Of a stretch of 64,000 bases of DNA, positions 46,487 through 55,168 are shown one piece after another. Both the position numbers and the translations under genes were made by a program. Under the pieces are notes generated by a model, which worked only from the letters and a program-made list of their open reading frames with translations, did not search any database and was not told where the DNA came from. Positions within the stretch are counted from its first letter, which is position 1; the number at the start of each line of letters is the position of its first letter. Source of the DNA: JAXGXJ01 sp040772905 (GTDB taxonomy: Bacteria; Actinomycetota; Thermoleophilia; RBG-16-64-13); contig JAXGXJ010000008.1 in NCBI GenBank assembly GCA_040772905.1, positions 124,001 to 188,000 of the forward strand. The letters run 5' to 3'.

Positions 46487-47750
46487 CGACTATCGCCTGG
46501 AGCAGCTGGCCAACGGACAGCGCCTCATAACCGAGAAGCTCGACCATCTGCGGTCGATCTGCTTGGGATTCTGGATACCGGCCGGCTCGCGTGACGAGCC
46601 GGCCGGACTCTACGGCGCCAGCCACTTCATAGAACACCTGCTGTTCAAGGGGTCGTCCAAGTACACCGCTGAGGAGATCGCGCAGGTGTTCGACACGTTG
46701 GGCGGCGAACTCAATGCCAGCACTTCGCGCGAGTACGTGGTCGTTTACGGACGCTTTCTGGACGATCAGCTATCCGTGGCGATGGACGTCATCACCGATA
46801 TGCTGCTCACGCCCACCTTCACCGACTTCGACCAGGAGCGCGAGGTCATCCTGGAAGAGATCGCCATGGTGGAGGATTCGCCACAGGACCTCATCCACGA
46901 TGTGTTGGCCGAGGTGGTGTTGGACGGTCATCCTCTGGCGCACCCCATCCTGGGGACGCGGGAGAGCATCGGTGGGGTGTCGCAGGACGACATCCGCGCC
47001 TTCCACGGGCAGCTCTTTGGATTCAGCAACATGGTCGTGGCGGCGGCCGGCAACGTGGAGCACGACGAGGTGCGCCGATTGCTGCTGGAGAAGCAGCAGA
47101 TGGCCGCAGAGCGGGCGGCGGAACGGACCCGCACCGTTGCGCAGCCCAAGCCCTGTCGCCGCTTCCTGGGCAAGGAGACCGAGCAGATGCACGTCTGCTT
47201 CGGAGGCGTGGGTCTGGCGCGGAACGATGAGCGCCGCTTCCAGCTCTCGGTGCTGGACAGTCTGTTCGGAGGGTCTCTCAGTTCGCGCCTCTTCCAGGAG
47301 GTCCGCGAGAAGCGGGGCTTGGTCTACAGCGTCTACAGCTTCGCAAACCTGTATCACGAGACGGGTCTGGTGGGTCTCTACTTCGGTTGCAGGCCTGAAC
47401 GCCTGGGCACTGTGGTCGAGACGGTGGGTCGTGAGCTGCAACGCCTGGTGAGGGAACCCGTGCCGGCCGAGGAACTGCAGCGGGCGAAGGAACACCTGAA
47501 GGGACGCATGATCCTGGGCCTTGAGAGCACCTCCAGCAGGATGAACCGTCTGGGCAAGGGTGTCATCACCGGGACGGAGATCCTGTCCTTGGACGAGCTG
47601 GCCGCGCGCATCGACGCGGTCACCAGTGAGCAGATCGTCGAGCTGGCGGGTGAGCTGTTCCGGCCCGGATCGCTGTCGGTGGTGGGAATAGGTGCGGACG
47701 AAGCCGTCTTCACCGACGTGGTGCCGGCCGACTGTCTGGCCGGCCTCTAG
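46476..47750 (+). CDS. M16 family zinc peptidase (PqqL/YmxG-like)
   Basis: A 424-residue pitrilysin-type protease with the inverted zinc motif HFIEH (His50, Glu53, His54) and a second Glu about 75 residues later (EEIAMVEDSP). The C-terminal M16 domain contains RLFQEVREKRGLVYSVYS. This is the single-chain bacterial form common after pnp in Gram-positive genomes. Its substrate is unknown. GTG start overlapping pnp by 11 bases. Confidence 0.9.
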   Translation: MATDDYRLEQLANGQRLITEKLDHLRSICLGFWIPAGSRDEPAGLYGASHFIEHLLFKGSSKYTAEEIAQVFDTLGGELNASTSREYVVVYGRFLDDQLSVAMDVITDMLLTPTFTDFDQEREVILEEIAMVEDSPQDLIHDVLAEVVLDGHPLAHPILGTRESIGGVSQDDIRAFHGQLFGFSNMVVAAAGNVEHDEVRRLLLEKQQMAAERAAERTRTVAQPKPCRRFLGKETEQMHVCFGGVGLARNDERRFQLSVLDSLFGGSLSSRLFQEVREKRGLVYSVYSFANLYHETGLVGLYFGCRPERLGTVVETVGRELQRLVREPVPAEELQRAKEHLKGRMILGLESTSSRMNRLGKGVITGTEILSLDELAARIDAVTSEQIVELAGELFRPGSLSVVGIGADEAVFTDVVPADCLAGL

Positions 47751-47770
47751 ACCGCGAAAGGAGAGCGGGC

Positions 47771-48562
47771 ATGGTGACCGCCTGGCATGATGTGCAACCT
47801 GTGAGCGACCCGGCAGACCGTCTGCGGGTAGGGGTCTCCGGCGCTCTGGGACGCATGGGCAGCACCACCTGTGCCGCTGTGACCGCCGATCCCGACCTGC
47901 TTCTGGTCGCGGTGATCGACACAGGCTTCGATCCTGAGGGGAGCGCACCTGTCGAGAGCGCTGGGAGTCCGCGCGCCTACGCGCACCTGGAGGACGCTCT
48001 GCACACGGAAGACATCGACGTGGTGGTGGATTTCACCGTCCCCGCCTCCGTGCACGGCAACATCCTCACCTGCCTCAGCCACGGTGTCCCCGCGGTGGTC
48101 GGCACCACCGGGCTCTCCGATGCCGATCTGGCCGATATCGCCGACCGAGCCGCGGAGACCGGTACCCCCGTGCTGGTGGCACCGAACTTCGCCATGGGAG
48201 CCGTGCTGATGATGGAGTTCGCGCGCCAGGCGGCCAAGTACTTCCCCGCCTGCGAGATTGTGGAGCTTCATCACGACAGCAAGTTGGACGCCCCCTCCGG
48301 CACCTCGCGCCTCACTCGTGCGCGCATCCAGCAGGTGTGGCGTGACGCGGAGGTGGAGAAGGAGAAGGAGCTCACCATACACAGCGTGCGCCTACCTGGT
48401 TTCGTCGCTCATCAAGAGGTCATCTTCGGCAGCCGGGGAGAGACCCTCACCATCCGGCACGACTCCTTGACCCGAGAATCGTTCATGCCCGGAGTGATCC
48501 TGGCCGTAAAGCGCATCCGTGCTCGACAAGGACTCATTGTGGGTTTGGAGAACGTTCTATAG
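47771..48562 (+). CDS. dapB: 4-hydroxy-tetrahydrodipicolinate reductase
   Basis: Lysine/diaminopimelate synthesis with NAD(P)H. The 263-residue protein has VGVSGALGRMGS, VDFTVPASV, VVGTTGLSD and the catalytic ELHHDSKLDAPSGT. An N-terminal tail of about 15 residues precedes the Rossmann fold. The stop codon lies inside a perfect palindrome that precedes rnj. dapA is not next to it. Confidence 0.94.
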   Translation: MVTAWHDVQPVSDPADRLRVGVSGALGRMGSTTCAAVTADPDLLLVAVIDTGFDPEGSAPVESAGSPRAYAHLEDALHTEDIDVVVDFTVPASVHGNILTCLSHGVPAVVGTTGLSDADLADIADRAAETGTPVLVAPNFAMGAVLMMEFARQAAKYFPACEIVELHHDSKLDAPSGTSRLTRARIQQVWRDAEVEKEKELTIHSVRLPGFVAHQEVIFGSRGETLTIRHDSLTRESFMPGVILAVKRIRARQGLIVGLENVL

Positions 48563-48567
48563 AACGT
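48552..48567. promoter_or_regulatory. Perfect 16-base palindrome between dapB and rnj
   Basis: ACGTTCTATAGAACGT is fully self-complementary and covers the dapB stop. It contains TATAGA, a -10-like sequence, so a dimeric regulator bound here could control rnj. The protein is unknown. Confidence 0.45.
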
Positions 48568-48593
48568 CAATCTCAGGAGGGCTGATCCCCCTG

Positions 48594-50255
48594 GTGGTCA
48601 ACGAGACACTGAAGGTCATTCCCCTGGGTGGACTGGGGGCGATCGGCAAGAACATGATGGTGCTGGAGTACGGCGACTCGATGTTGGTCGTCGACACCGG
48701 CCTGATGTTCCCCGACGACGAGATGCTGGGCATCGACCTGGTGCTGCCCGATTTTACGTACGTCCTCCAGAACAGCGAGAAGGTGTCGGGGATCATCCTC
48801 ACCCACGGTCACGAGGACCATGTGGGAGCGCTCCCCTATCTGCTCAAACAGCTGAACGTGCCCGTGTACGGCACGCGGCTGACTCTCGGTCTGGTGAACA
48901 CCAAGCTGGGAGAGCACGGTCTGCAGGGGAAGGTGTCGCTGAACGAGGTCTCTCCCAGCAAGTCGCTCACGTTGGGGCCCTTCCGCGTGGAGTTCTTGGA
49001 GGTGTGCCATAGCATCCCCGACGGCGTGGGTCTGGGCATCCATACCCCGGTGGGGACGGTGATCCACACAGGCGATTTCAAGTTGGATCAGACCCCCATC
49101 GATTGCCGGGCCACAGCCATGCAGCGTTTTGCCGAACTGGGCAGGGAAGGCGTGCTGCTGCTCATGGCCGACAGCACCAATGCCGACACGCCCGGCTTCA
49201 CCAAGCCTGAGCGCAGTGTGGGCGAGAGCCTTGAGAGTATCTTCGCACTGGCAACGGGTCGCATAATCGTGGCCTCGTTCGCCAGCCACATCCACCGTAT
49301 ACAGCAGGTCATGGACGCGGCCGCGCGGCACGGGCGCGCGGTGGCCGTCATCGGCCGCAGCATGGTGAAGAACGTCAATATCGCCTGCAATCTGGGCTAT
49401 CTGAAAGTCCCGGAGGGGATCCTCGTGCGGCCCAACGACATCTGCCTGCTGCCCGATGACAAAGTGGTGATCCTCTCCACGGGTAGTCAGGGCGAGCCGT
49501 TGTCGGCCCTGGCGCGCATGGCATCGCAGGAGCATCCGCTGGTGGAAATCACCAAGGGCGACACCGTGGTCATCTCCGCTCGGCCTGTGCCCGGCAACGA
49601 GACCAGCGTCAACAGGACCATCGACCGGCTCTTTGCGGCGGGGGCCCGGGTCATCTACGAGTCTTCGGCCGGGGTGCACGTCTCGGGTCACGCGGCTGCT
49701 GAGGAGCTCAAGGTGATGCTGAACCTGGTCAGGCCCCGGTTCTTCATGCCCATCCACGGCGAACACCGCCATCTGTACTTCCACGCCGAACTGGCCCGAG
49801 CTGTGGGCATGAGCGACGAGCAGATATTCCTGCTCGAGAACGGCGACGTGCTGGAGCTCACCCGGGACGAAGCGGTGGTGACGGGACAGGTGCAGGCCGG
49901 CATGATCCTGGTGGACGGCTTCGCCATGGGCGACCTGTCCGATCTGGTGCTACGCGACCGTCAGCACCTGTCCACCGACGGGCTGGTGATGGTGGTGGTG
50001 GCCCGCAGCTCCCAGGACGGCGAGATAGTGGGCGAACCTGAGGTCGTGTTCAGGGGATTCGCACATTCCGGCGACCTGGACGCCCTCACCGAGGAAGCGA
50101 AACGTCTGGTGAGGGAGACGCTGGACGCGGGTGAGATGCGGCATGTGGGTGATGCAGCCCTGGTCAAGAACCATGTCCACGACGTGCTGCAGAAGTACCT
50201 CCACAAAGAAGCCGGCAGGAGACCCATGGTCTTGCCGGTGGTCGTAGAGGTCTGA
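48594..50255 (+). CDS. rnj: Ribonuclease J
   Basis: 5'-3' exonuclease and endonuclease central to mRNA decay in Gram-positive bacteria. The 553-residue metallo-beta-lactamase/beta-CASP enzyme has LTHGHEDHVGALPYLL (His71, His73, Asp75, His76), HTGDFKLDQTP, ADSTNADTPGFT, STGSQGEPLSAL and HVSGHAAAEE. The GTG at 48594 gives the usual start just before LKVIPLGGLGAIGKN. AGGAGG is about 13 bases upstream, which is long. Confidence 0.94.
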   Translation: MVNETLKVIPLGGLGAIGKNMMVLEYGDSMLVVDTGLMFPDDEMLGIDLVLPDFTYVLQNSEKVSGIILTHGHEDHVGALPYLLKQLNVPVYGTRLTLGLVNTKLGEHGLQGKVSLNEVSPSKSLTLGPFRVEFLEVCHSIPDGVGLGIHTPVGTVIHTGDFKLDQTPIDCRATAMQRFAELGREGVLLLMADSTNADTPGFTKPERSVGESLESIFALATGRIIVASFASHIHRIQQVMDAAARHGRAVAVIGRSMVKNVNIACNLGYLKVPEGILVRPNDICLLPDDKVVILSTGSQGEPLSALARMASQEHPLVEITKGDTVVISARPVPGNETSVNRTIDRLFAAGARVIYESSAGVHVSGHAAAEELKVMLNLVRPRFFMPIHGEHRHLYFHAELARAVGMSDEQIFLLENGDVLELTRDEAVVTGQVQAGMILVDGFAMGDLSDLVLRDRQHLSTDGLVMVVVARSSQDGEIVGEPEVVFRGFAHSGDLDALTEEAKRLVRETLDAGEMRHVGDAALVKNHVHDVLQKYLHKEAGRRPMVLPVVVEV

Positions 50256-50981
50256 AGGCGGGGCGGCCGTGGCCGGTCGAGCACAACAGAAACAGGCTGT
50301 GAGCCGCACAGCGGTCAAGCCGCGGTCCGCGGCGCCGGCCAAGGCGCGGCCTGAGCGTCAGCCCGTACCCGGCAGGCGCCAGGAGATCACAGCCTTGGTG
50401 CTGTTCGGCGTGGCCGTCTTCCTCATCTTCGTCCTGGTGGCCGGTGAGACGGCTGGGGCCCTGGGGCGAGGCACGGGGGCGGGGCTCTCCTACGCTTTCG
50501 GTCGCTTGGCCTTCCTCTTGCCGCTCACCCTGCTTGCACTGGCAGTCACGAGCTTCTTGGACGTCCGGCTGCGACATTCGTACTGGCTCGTTGGTGCTCT
50601 CGTGTTCCTGTTCGGGCTGTTCCTGCTGGTGGCGGCAGGCTTCCCGCCCTTCGGTTCGCACCCTGAGGCCACCTTCACCCGCGAGGTGTTCGAAGTGCGG
50701 GCGGGCGGCCTGGGCGAGGCTCTGTTCGCCCTCTTCCGCGGGGCGGTGGGGACCGTGGGCGTGGCCGTTCTGGGTTGGGTGACCCTGCTGGCCGGGTTCA
50801 GTCTGGCGACAGGCGTGACAGCGCGCCGTCTGGGGCGGGGTACCAAGCGCGCGGCGGGGGCGGTCGTGTCCAAGGCTGAACAGAGCACTCTGGTCATGCG
50901 GGCACGTGACGCCCGGCCGAGGTTCGATGAGCAGAACCTCACGTCGGGTGGGAGGAGCAGGGATGGATTCGGCGACCTGGC

Positions 50982-51033
50982 GGGGGGGGCGCGCGCCGCC
51001 CGCCCCCCCCCCCCCCCGCCGCCCCCCCCCCCC
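50982..51033. repeat. G/C homopolymer block (probable assembly join)
   Basis: Eight G, a short GC-only stretch, 15 C, GCCG, 12 C. Nothing like it occurs elsewhere in the window except at 61199. It coincides with the abrupt end of ftsK homology. Confidence 0.7.
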
Positions 51034-51067
51034 GCACGAGGCATCCCGCGCAGGATGCCGGAAGACG

Positions 51068-51103
51068 GAGGCCCCGGTCACGCGAAAGCGTGGCCGGGGC
51101 CTC
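51068..51103. terminator. Terminator hairpin of guaA
   Basis: A 16 bp stem (GAGGCCCCGGTCACGC with its partner, one T-G pair) closes on a GAAA tetraloop. It lies 37 bases past the end of guaA on the minus strand. No T tract. Confidence 0.7.
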
Positions 51104-51139
51104 GGCCGTCACGGCGATGAGGTCGCCTGCCGACGGCCC

Positions 51140-52102
51140 TCAGATGGCCTCGATGGTCGACGGCGGTTTGGTGGCGATGTTGTAGGTGACGCTCACCACG
51201 CCGGGCACAGCGCTTATGATGTCCTCGGCCAACTTCTCCAGCAGCTCGAAGGGCAGCCGGGTGGGCCGTGCCGTGCGCGCGTCGAGGCTGTCCCAGCAAC
51301 GCACCTCTATCTGCTGTCCGAAATCCCTACGCCCGTCGCGCATTCCCGTGACCCTGTCCTCGTGCAGGATGGCCAGGTACTGGAAGGCGCCGGATCCGGC
51401 CAGAGCCGGCTCCAGCACCTGGGTGGCCCGCCTCACCGTCTCGATGCGCTCCGGGGTCACCTCGCCGATCACTCGTGCGGCCAGGGCCGGTCCGGGAAAG
51501 GGGATGCGCCGGAAGAGCTCGTCCTGCAGCCCCAATGCCTGCCCCACCATGCGCACGCCGTCCTTGCGCAGCTGTATGAGCGGTTCCAGGATGCGGTAAC
51601 CGAAGGCCTCCTGAGGGTCGATGCCCAGCTGTTCGAACACGTTGTGCTGGCGCTTGATGCCGGCGACGGTCTCGTCGATGTCGGTCAGGATGGTGCCTTG
51701 TAGCAGGTACTTGGCCTCGCACTCGCGCACCAGCCGGCCGAAGACCTCACGGTAGAAGGTCTGAGTGATGGCCTCCCGCTTCTCTTCGGGGTCGGTGACC
51801 CCCTTCAGGGCCGCGAAGAACTCCTCCCGCGCGTCGACCACCTCCACCTTCACACCCAGCTCGCCGAACAGGGCGGTCACCTGCTCGGCCTCGCCTGCCC
51901 GCATGAGCCCGTTCTCTACGAACACGGTGCGCAGCTTGTCGCCCAGTGCTCGATGCCCCAGCAGGGTGACCACCGACGAGTCCACCCCGCCCGAAAGCGC
52001 GTTGATGGCGCATCCGTCGCCCACGGCGTTCCGGATGTCGTCGACCTTCTCCTGTATGAAGCTCTGCGGATCGAGTTCTTGCGCCTTGATCTCTTGGGTC
52101 AT
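51140..52102 (-). CDS. guaA: GMP synthetase ATP-pyrophosphatase subunit (stand-alone)
   Basis: Activates XMP with ATP for amination to GMP. The 320-residue protein has the P-loop ALSGGVDSSVVTLLGH, LKGVTDPEEKR, the PFPGPALAARVIGE motif and the C-terminal KPPSTIEAI, thus the synthetase half of GuaA. The class I glutamine amidotransferase domain that normally precedes it in bacteria is absent and the ATG has its own GGAG. It resembles the archaeal two-subunit form. No separate amidotransferase is seen nearby. It lies downstream of the DUF1846 gene on the same strand. Confidence 0.88.
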   Translation of the reverse strand: MTQEIKAQELDPQSFIQEKVDDIRNAVGDGCAINALSGGVDSSVVTLLGHRALGDKLRTVFVENGLMRAGEAEQVTALFGELGVKVEVVDAREEFFAALKGVTDPEEKREAITQTFYREVFGRLVRECEAKYLLQGTILTDIDETVAGIKRQHNVFEQLGIDPQEAFGYRILEPLIQLRKDGVRMVGQALGLQDELFRRIPFPGPALAARVIGEVTPERIETVRRATQVLEPALAGSGAFQYLAILHEDRVTGMRDGRRDFGQQIEVRCWDSLDARTARPTRLPFELLEKLAEDIISAVPGVVSVTYNIATKPPSTIEAI

Positions 52103-52166
52103 CCTGGGCTCCTTCTCGTGGTGCTCTGTATCGCGGTGCTGTGGTCAGGCAGTGAGCGTTCCGGCG

Positions 52167-53681
52167 TCAACCGATGACCAGCGAATGGGAGGCGAACTGA
52201 GGATCGCTGGTCGCGTTGAGGCCAAGGCGGCGGAGGCCGGCTTCGTCGCCCGCGGTCGGCAGATGTGTGGTGTGGAACTCGCAGCCGGCGAGTTGCGTGA
52301 GGTACTTGACGGCCTTCTCCGCGGCAGGGTTGGTGGTGCCGCTGATGCCCAGGACGATGAGCATCTCGTCCAAGTCCAGACTCACAGAACTCATGCGCAT
52401 GACGTTCTTCTTCATGGCGGCGATGGACTCGAGCACGTGCGTGGTGAGGAGCGGCATGTCCAAGGGGATGCCGGAGAGGAGCTTCACCGCGTTGATGACC
52501 GCCGCCGACGCCGCATGCATGAGGGCCGAGTTCTTGCCCGTGGCGATGCGGCCGTCGGGCAGCTCGATGGCCGCCCCGCAGTAGATGCCTTCGTTGCCCT
52601 TGCCTTCCATCTCGGCCTCGGCGGCGGCTGCGCGCGCAGGCTCCACCACGACGCGCTGGTCTTCCGTCAGGCCGAGTTCATCCATGATCAACTGGGCCCG
52701 CTCGGCGTCCTCGCGATCCACCAAGCCCACTGCATATTCACAGGCGTAACGGAAGTAGCGGCGGATGACCTCCTGCTCCGCGGCACGGCGCACCACCTCG
52801 TCGTCCACGATGGCGAAGCCGGCGCGATTGACCCCCATGTCGGTGGGTGACTTGTAGACGCCGTCGCCGCCGATGCGCTGCAGGATGCGGGCCACTACCG
52901 GGAAGGCCTCGATGTCGCGGTTGTAGTTGATGGCCTGCTGACCGTACGCGGACAGATGGAACGGGTCGATCTGATTGATGTCGTGGAGTTCGACCGTGGC
53001 GGCCTCGTAGGCCACATTGACCGGATGTTTGAGGGGCAGGTTCCAGATGGGGAAGGTCTCGAACTTGGCGTAGCCGGCCGCATTTCCGCGCAGACATTCG
53101 TGATAGACCTGCGACAGGCAGGTGGCCAGCTTGCCGCTCCCCGGACCCGGGCCGGCCACCACCACGATGGATCGCGTCGTCTCGATGTAGTCGTTGGCGC
53201 CGTATCCCTCGGCGCTGACGATACGCTCCACGTCCGTGGGATACCCCAGAGTGGAGCGGTGAGCGTACACAGGTACGTTCCTGCGCTCGAGCCGGGCCTT
53301 GAACACGCGGGCCGAGGGTTGGTCCTCGAAGCGGGTGATGACCACAGCCTGCACGTGCAGACCCCACTCACGCAGGTCGTCGATGAGCTTGAGAGCGTCC
53401 ACGTCGTAAGGAATGCCGAAATCGGCCCGCATCTTGCGCCGCTCGATGGCTCCCGCGTAGATGCAGACCACGATCTCCGCCTGGTCCCTGAGTTTCTGGA
53501 GCAGACGGATCTTGGCGTTGGGATCGTAGCCGGGCAGCACGCGCGCCGCGTGGAAGTCGTAGGCGAGTTTCCCTCCGAACTCAAGATAGAGCTTGCCCCC
53601 GATCTGGCGGGCGCGCTCCACTATCGCCTCGCTCTGCTCCTCCAGGTACTTCTCGTTATCAAAACCGATCGCGCGACCCAC
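52167..53681 (-). CDS. DUF1846 family protein
   Basis: The 504-residue protein begins VGRAIGFDNEKYLEEQSEAI, the typical DUF1846 start, and keeps family-like segments such as LYLEFGGKLAYDFHAARVLPG, VAGPGPGSGKLATCLSQ and NSALMHAASAAVINA. Members occur mainly in anaerobic and fermentative bacteria; a structure exists but the function is unknown, with the P-loop-like GPGPGSGK suggesting nucleotide binding. The GTG at 53681 is chosen because AGGAGG lies five bases upstream. The frame runs 25 codons further without support. Confidence 0.9.
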   Translation of the reverse strand: MGRAIGFDNEKYLEEQSEAIVERARQIGGKLYLEFGGKLAYDFHAARVLPGYDPNAKIRLLQKLRDQAEIVVCIYAGAIERRKMRADFGIPYDVDALKLIDDLREWGLHVQAVVITRFEDQPSARVFKARLERRNVPVYAHRSTLGYPTDVERIVSAEGYGANDYIETTRSIVVVAGPGPGSGKLATCLSQVYHECLRGNAAGYAKFETFPIWNLPLKHPVNVAYEAATVELHDINQIDPFHLSAYGQQAINYNRDIEAFPVVARILQRIGGDGVYKSPTDMGVNRAGFAIVDDEVVRRAAEQEVIRRYFRYACEYAVGLVDREDAERAQLIMDELGLTEDQRVVVEPARAAAAEAEMEGKGNEGIYCGAAIELPDGRIATGKNSALMHAASAAVINAVKLLSGIPLDMPLLTTHVLESIAAMKKNVMRMSSVSLDLDEMLIVLGISGTTNPAAEKAVKYLTQLAGCEFHTTHLPTAGDEAGLRRLGLNATSDPQFASHSLVIG

Positions 53682-53905
53682 ACAGCCTCCTGTCACAAAC
53701 CTCTCACCAGCCAGACATCGGAAGACCACCGCGCCTGGGTGTGGACGCAGCCCCAACCGACGTCCCTAGCCACTATAGAGCGGCGAAGCCCTCAGGGGAA
53801 ACCATCCGCGCACGGGTGCGTATTCCGCGGCAGGGTGGCTTCGTCGAACGTTCGGTTTGTTGTTACCCTCTCCGTGCACGACGGAATCGCAAAGGAGGCG
53901 TACGG
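53682..53905. other. Divergent intergenic region of DUF1846 and the C_GCAxxG_C_C gene
   Basis: 224 bases. On the minus strand TATAGT (complement of 53772-53777) is a fair -10 for DUF1846 without a good -35. On the plus strand CGAACGTTCG (53845-53854) is a perfect palindrome about 50 bases before the next start. No small gene seen. Confidence 0.4.
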
Positions 53906-54391
53906 ATGGCTGGCGAGAAGTTCGAGCAGGCGAAGGCACAGGCCATGAAGGGATACCTCGACCCTGGGCCGAAACACCTGAACTGTGCTCAGGCCGTCTT
54001 GCGCTGTGGTCTTGGCGTGCTGGATGAGGATCCCGCACTCATCGCGAACGCCGGCTTCCTGGGTGGAGGCATGGCGAGAATGGGGCAGGTGTGCGGTGCT
54101 CTTTCGGGAGCGGCCGTCTTGCTGGGACTGCGCGAGCGTCTGCTGGTGGAGCGGGGTGAGAAGCCGGTGGTCACCACCTTCGACTGGCTGCAGGAGTTGG
54201 TCCGCGCGTTCGAGGCCGAGTTCGGTGCGGTCACATGCCACGATCTTCTGGGCTGCGACATCAGCACGGCTGAAGGTTTCCGTAAGGCGAAGAGGTCCAA
54301 GGCCACCAAACGCTGCCCGGAATTCGTCGAGTGGACCTGCGATCGGCTGGGTGAGCTCTTCGAGCAGCAGGACGTGGTCGCCGAGGCCTGA
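53906..54391 (+). CDS. C_GCAxxG_C_C family redox protein
   Basis: A 161-residue protein with the pattern that names the family: Cys27 and Cys34, CGALSG at 63-68, Cys111 and Cys117 (TCHDLLGCD), then Cys137 and Cys145. The family is common in anaerobes, is believed to be redox-active or metal-binding, and has no firm function. AAAGGAGG seven bases before the ATG fixes the start. Confidence 0.88.
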   Translation: MAGEKFEQAKAQAMKGYLDPGPKHLNCAQAVLRCGLGVLDEDPALIANAGFLGGGMARMGQVCGALSGAAVLLGLRERLLVERGEKPVVTTFDWLQELVRAFEAEFGAVTCHDLLGCDISTAEGFRKAKRSKATKRCPEFVEWTCDRLGELFEQQDVVAEA

Positions 54392-54422
54392 GATGTCGGG
54401 GCGTGCTCGTCGGGAGGCGAGC

Positions 54423-54701
54423 ATGGGTGCGGAAGTGGGTGCCCGCATCCTCTTGGTGGAGGACGACCCGACGATCTTCGATCTGCTGGCGTACTATCTC
54501 AGGCGCGCCGGCTTCCAGGTGACTCAGGAGTACGGTGGGCGTCTTCGGGGCAAACTGCGGTGTGTCGATGCCCGTGTGGACATCGTCGGGGTGCGCGGAG
54601 TGGGCTATCGACTGGCGGTGCCGGTCGCTGCAGACGGTCAGGACCCGAAATCAGTCGGAGCGGCGGAGTCTCGGTCGGGATCCGAGGCTCACCCGGTTTG
54701 A
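54423..54701 (+). pseudogene. OmpR-type response regulator with internal deletion
   Basis: The 92-residue frame begins like a receiver domain (ARILLVEDDPTIFDLLAYYL, with the acidic pair). After residue 39 it jumps into the end of a winged-helix domain (RLRGKLRCVDARVDIVGVRG, then VGYRLAV). About 130-150 residues, including the phospho-acceptor Asp and most of the DNA-binding domain, are missing in frame. The ribosome binding site GGGAGG is intact. No sensor kinase is near. It overlaps the opposite-strand gene by 51 bases. Confidence 0.75.
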
Positions 54702-55034
54702 CCGGGATAGCTTCCGCAACAGAACAAACACGCAGGCATGGGCCGCAAGCAGGACCGCCCAGACTCCTACCGAGAGCAGAGACCAAGAGATCTGGAAATC
54801 ACGGCTCAGGTCGACCACGATCAGAGTGAAGGCTGCCATGGCGAAGGTGAACCCATGATAGAGCAGCTGTTCAGCGCTGGGTCGGATGAAAGACCGTCGT
54901 GCCGGTCTCCGGTCCAGGCTCCTTGGCGTCGACGCGGGCCGTGGAGAGGCATCGTCTTGCTGCATCCGTGCCAGATCCTCGATCACCTCCGCTGCCAGGC
55001 AGGGTGGCACCGATGACGATCTGCGAGGACTCAT
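54651..55034 (-). CDS. Small 2TM-domain membrane protein
   Basis: A 127-residue protein. A basic, Arg/Pro/Ser-rich N-terminus of about 55 residues is followed by two transmembrane helices (LLYHGFTFAMAAFTLIVVDL and LLSVGVWAVLLAAHACVFVL) separated by a short loop with SRDFQISWS. This is the layout of the 2TM domain found alone or on regulatory proteins. GGGAGG five bases before the ATG. Function unknown. Confidence 0.7.
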   Translation of the reverse strand: MSPRRSSSVPPCLAAEVIEDLARMQQDDASPRPASTPRSLDRRPARRSFIRPSAEQLLYHGFTFAMAAFTLIVVDLSRDFQISWSLLSVGVWAVLLAAHACVFVLLRKLSRSNRVSLGSRPRLRRSD

Positions 55035-55168
55035 GACGGCCTCCCGAAGCGCATGTATATGACCTTGCCACTTCGACTCTAGCCACGCGCAGCGGGATCT
55101 ATGTTAAGTGAAGGTTACGGCAGGGCATCAAAACCGGGGCGACCGGCCGGCAACCTCGGGGCCTCTCC

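Larger units (their letters stand above)
50269..51120 (+). pseudogene. ftsK: FtsK/SpoIIIE DNA translocase, truncated after the membrane domain
   Basis: The first 240 or so residues are an FtsK N-terminus: a basic tail and four transmembrane segments (about 42-62, 78-98, 104-126, 148-178), then the start of a linker. The frame then enters the G/C homopolymer block (Pro run) and stops at 51120. The motor domain with its Walker motifs and the gamma domain, at least 450 residues, is missing. The convergent guaA leaves no room for it. Either an assembly join or a real truncation. ftsK after rnj is the normal order. Confidence 0.8.
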
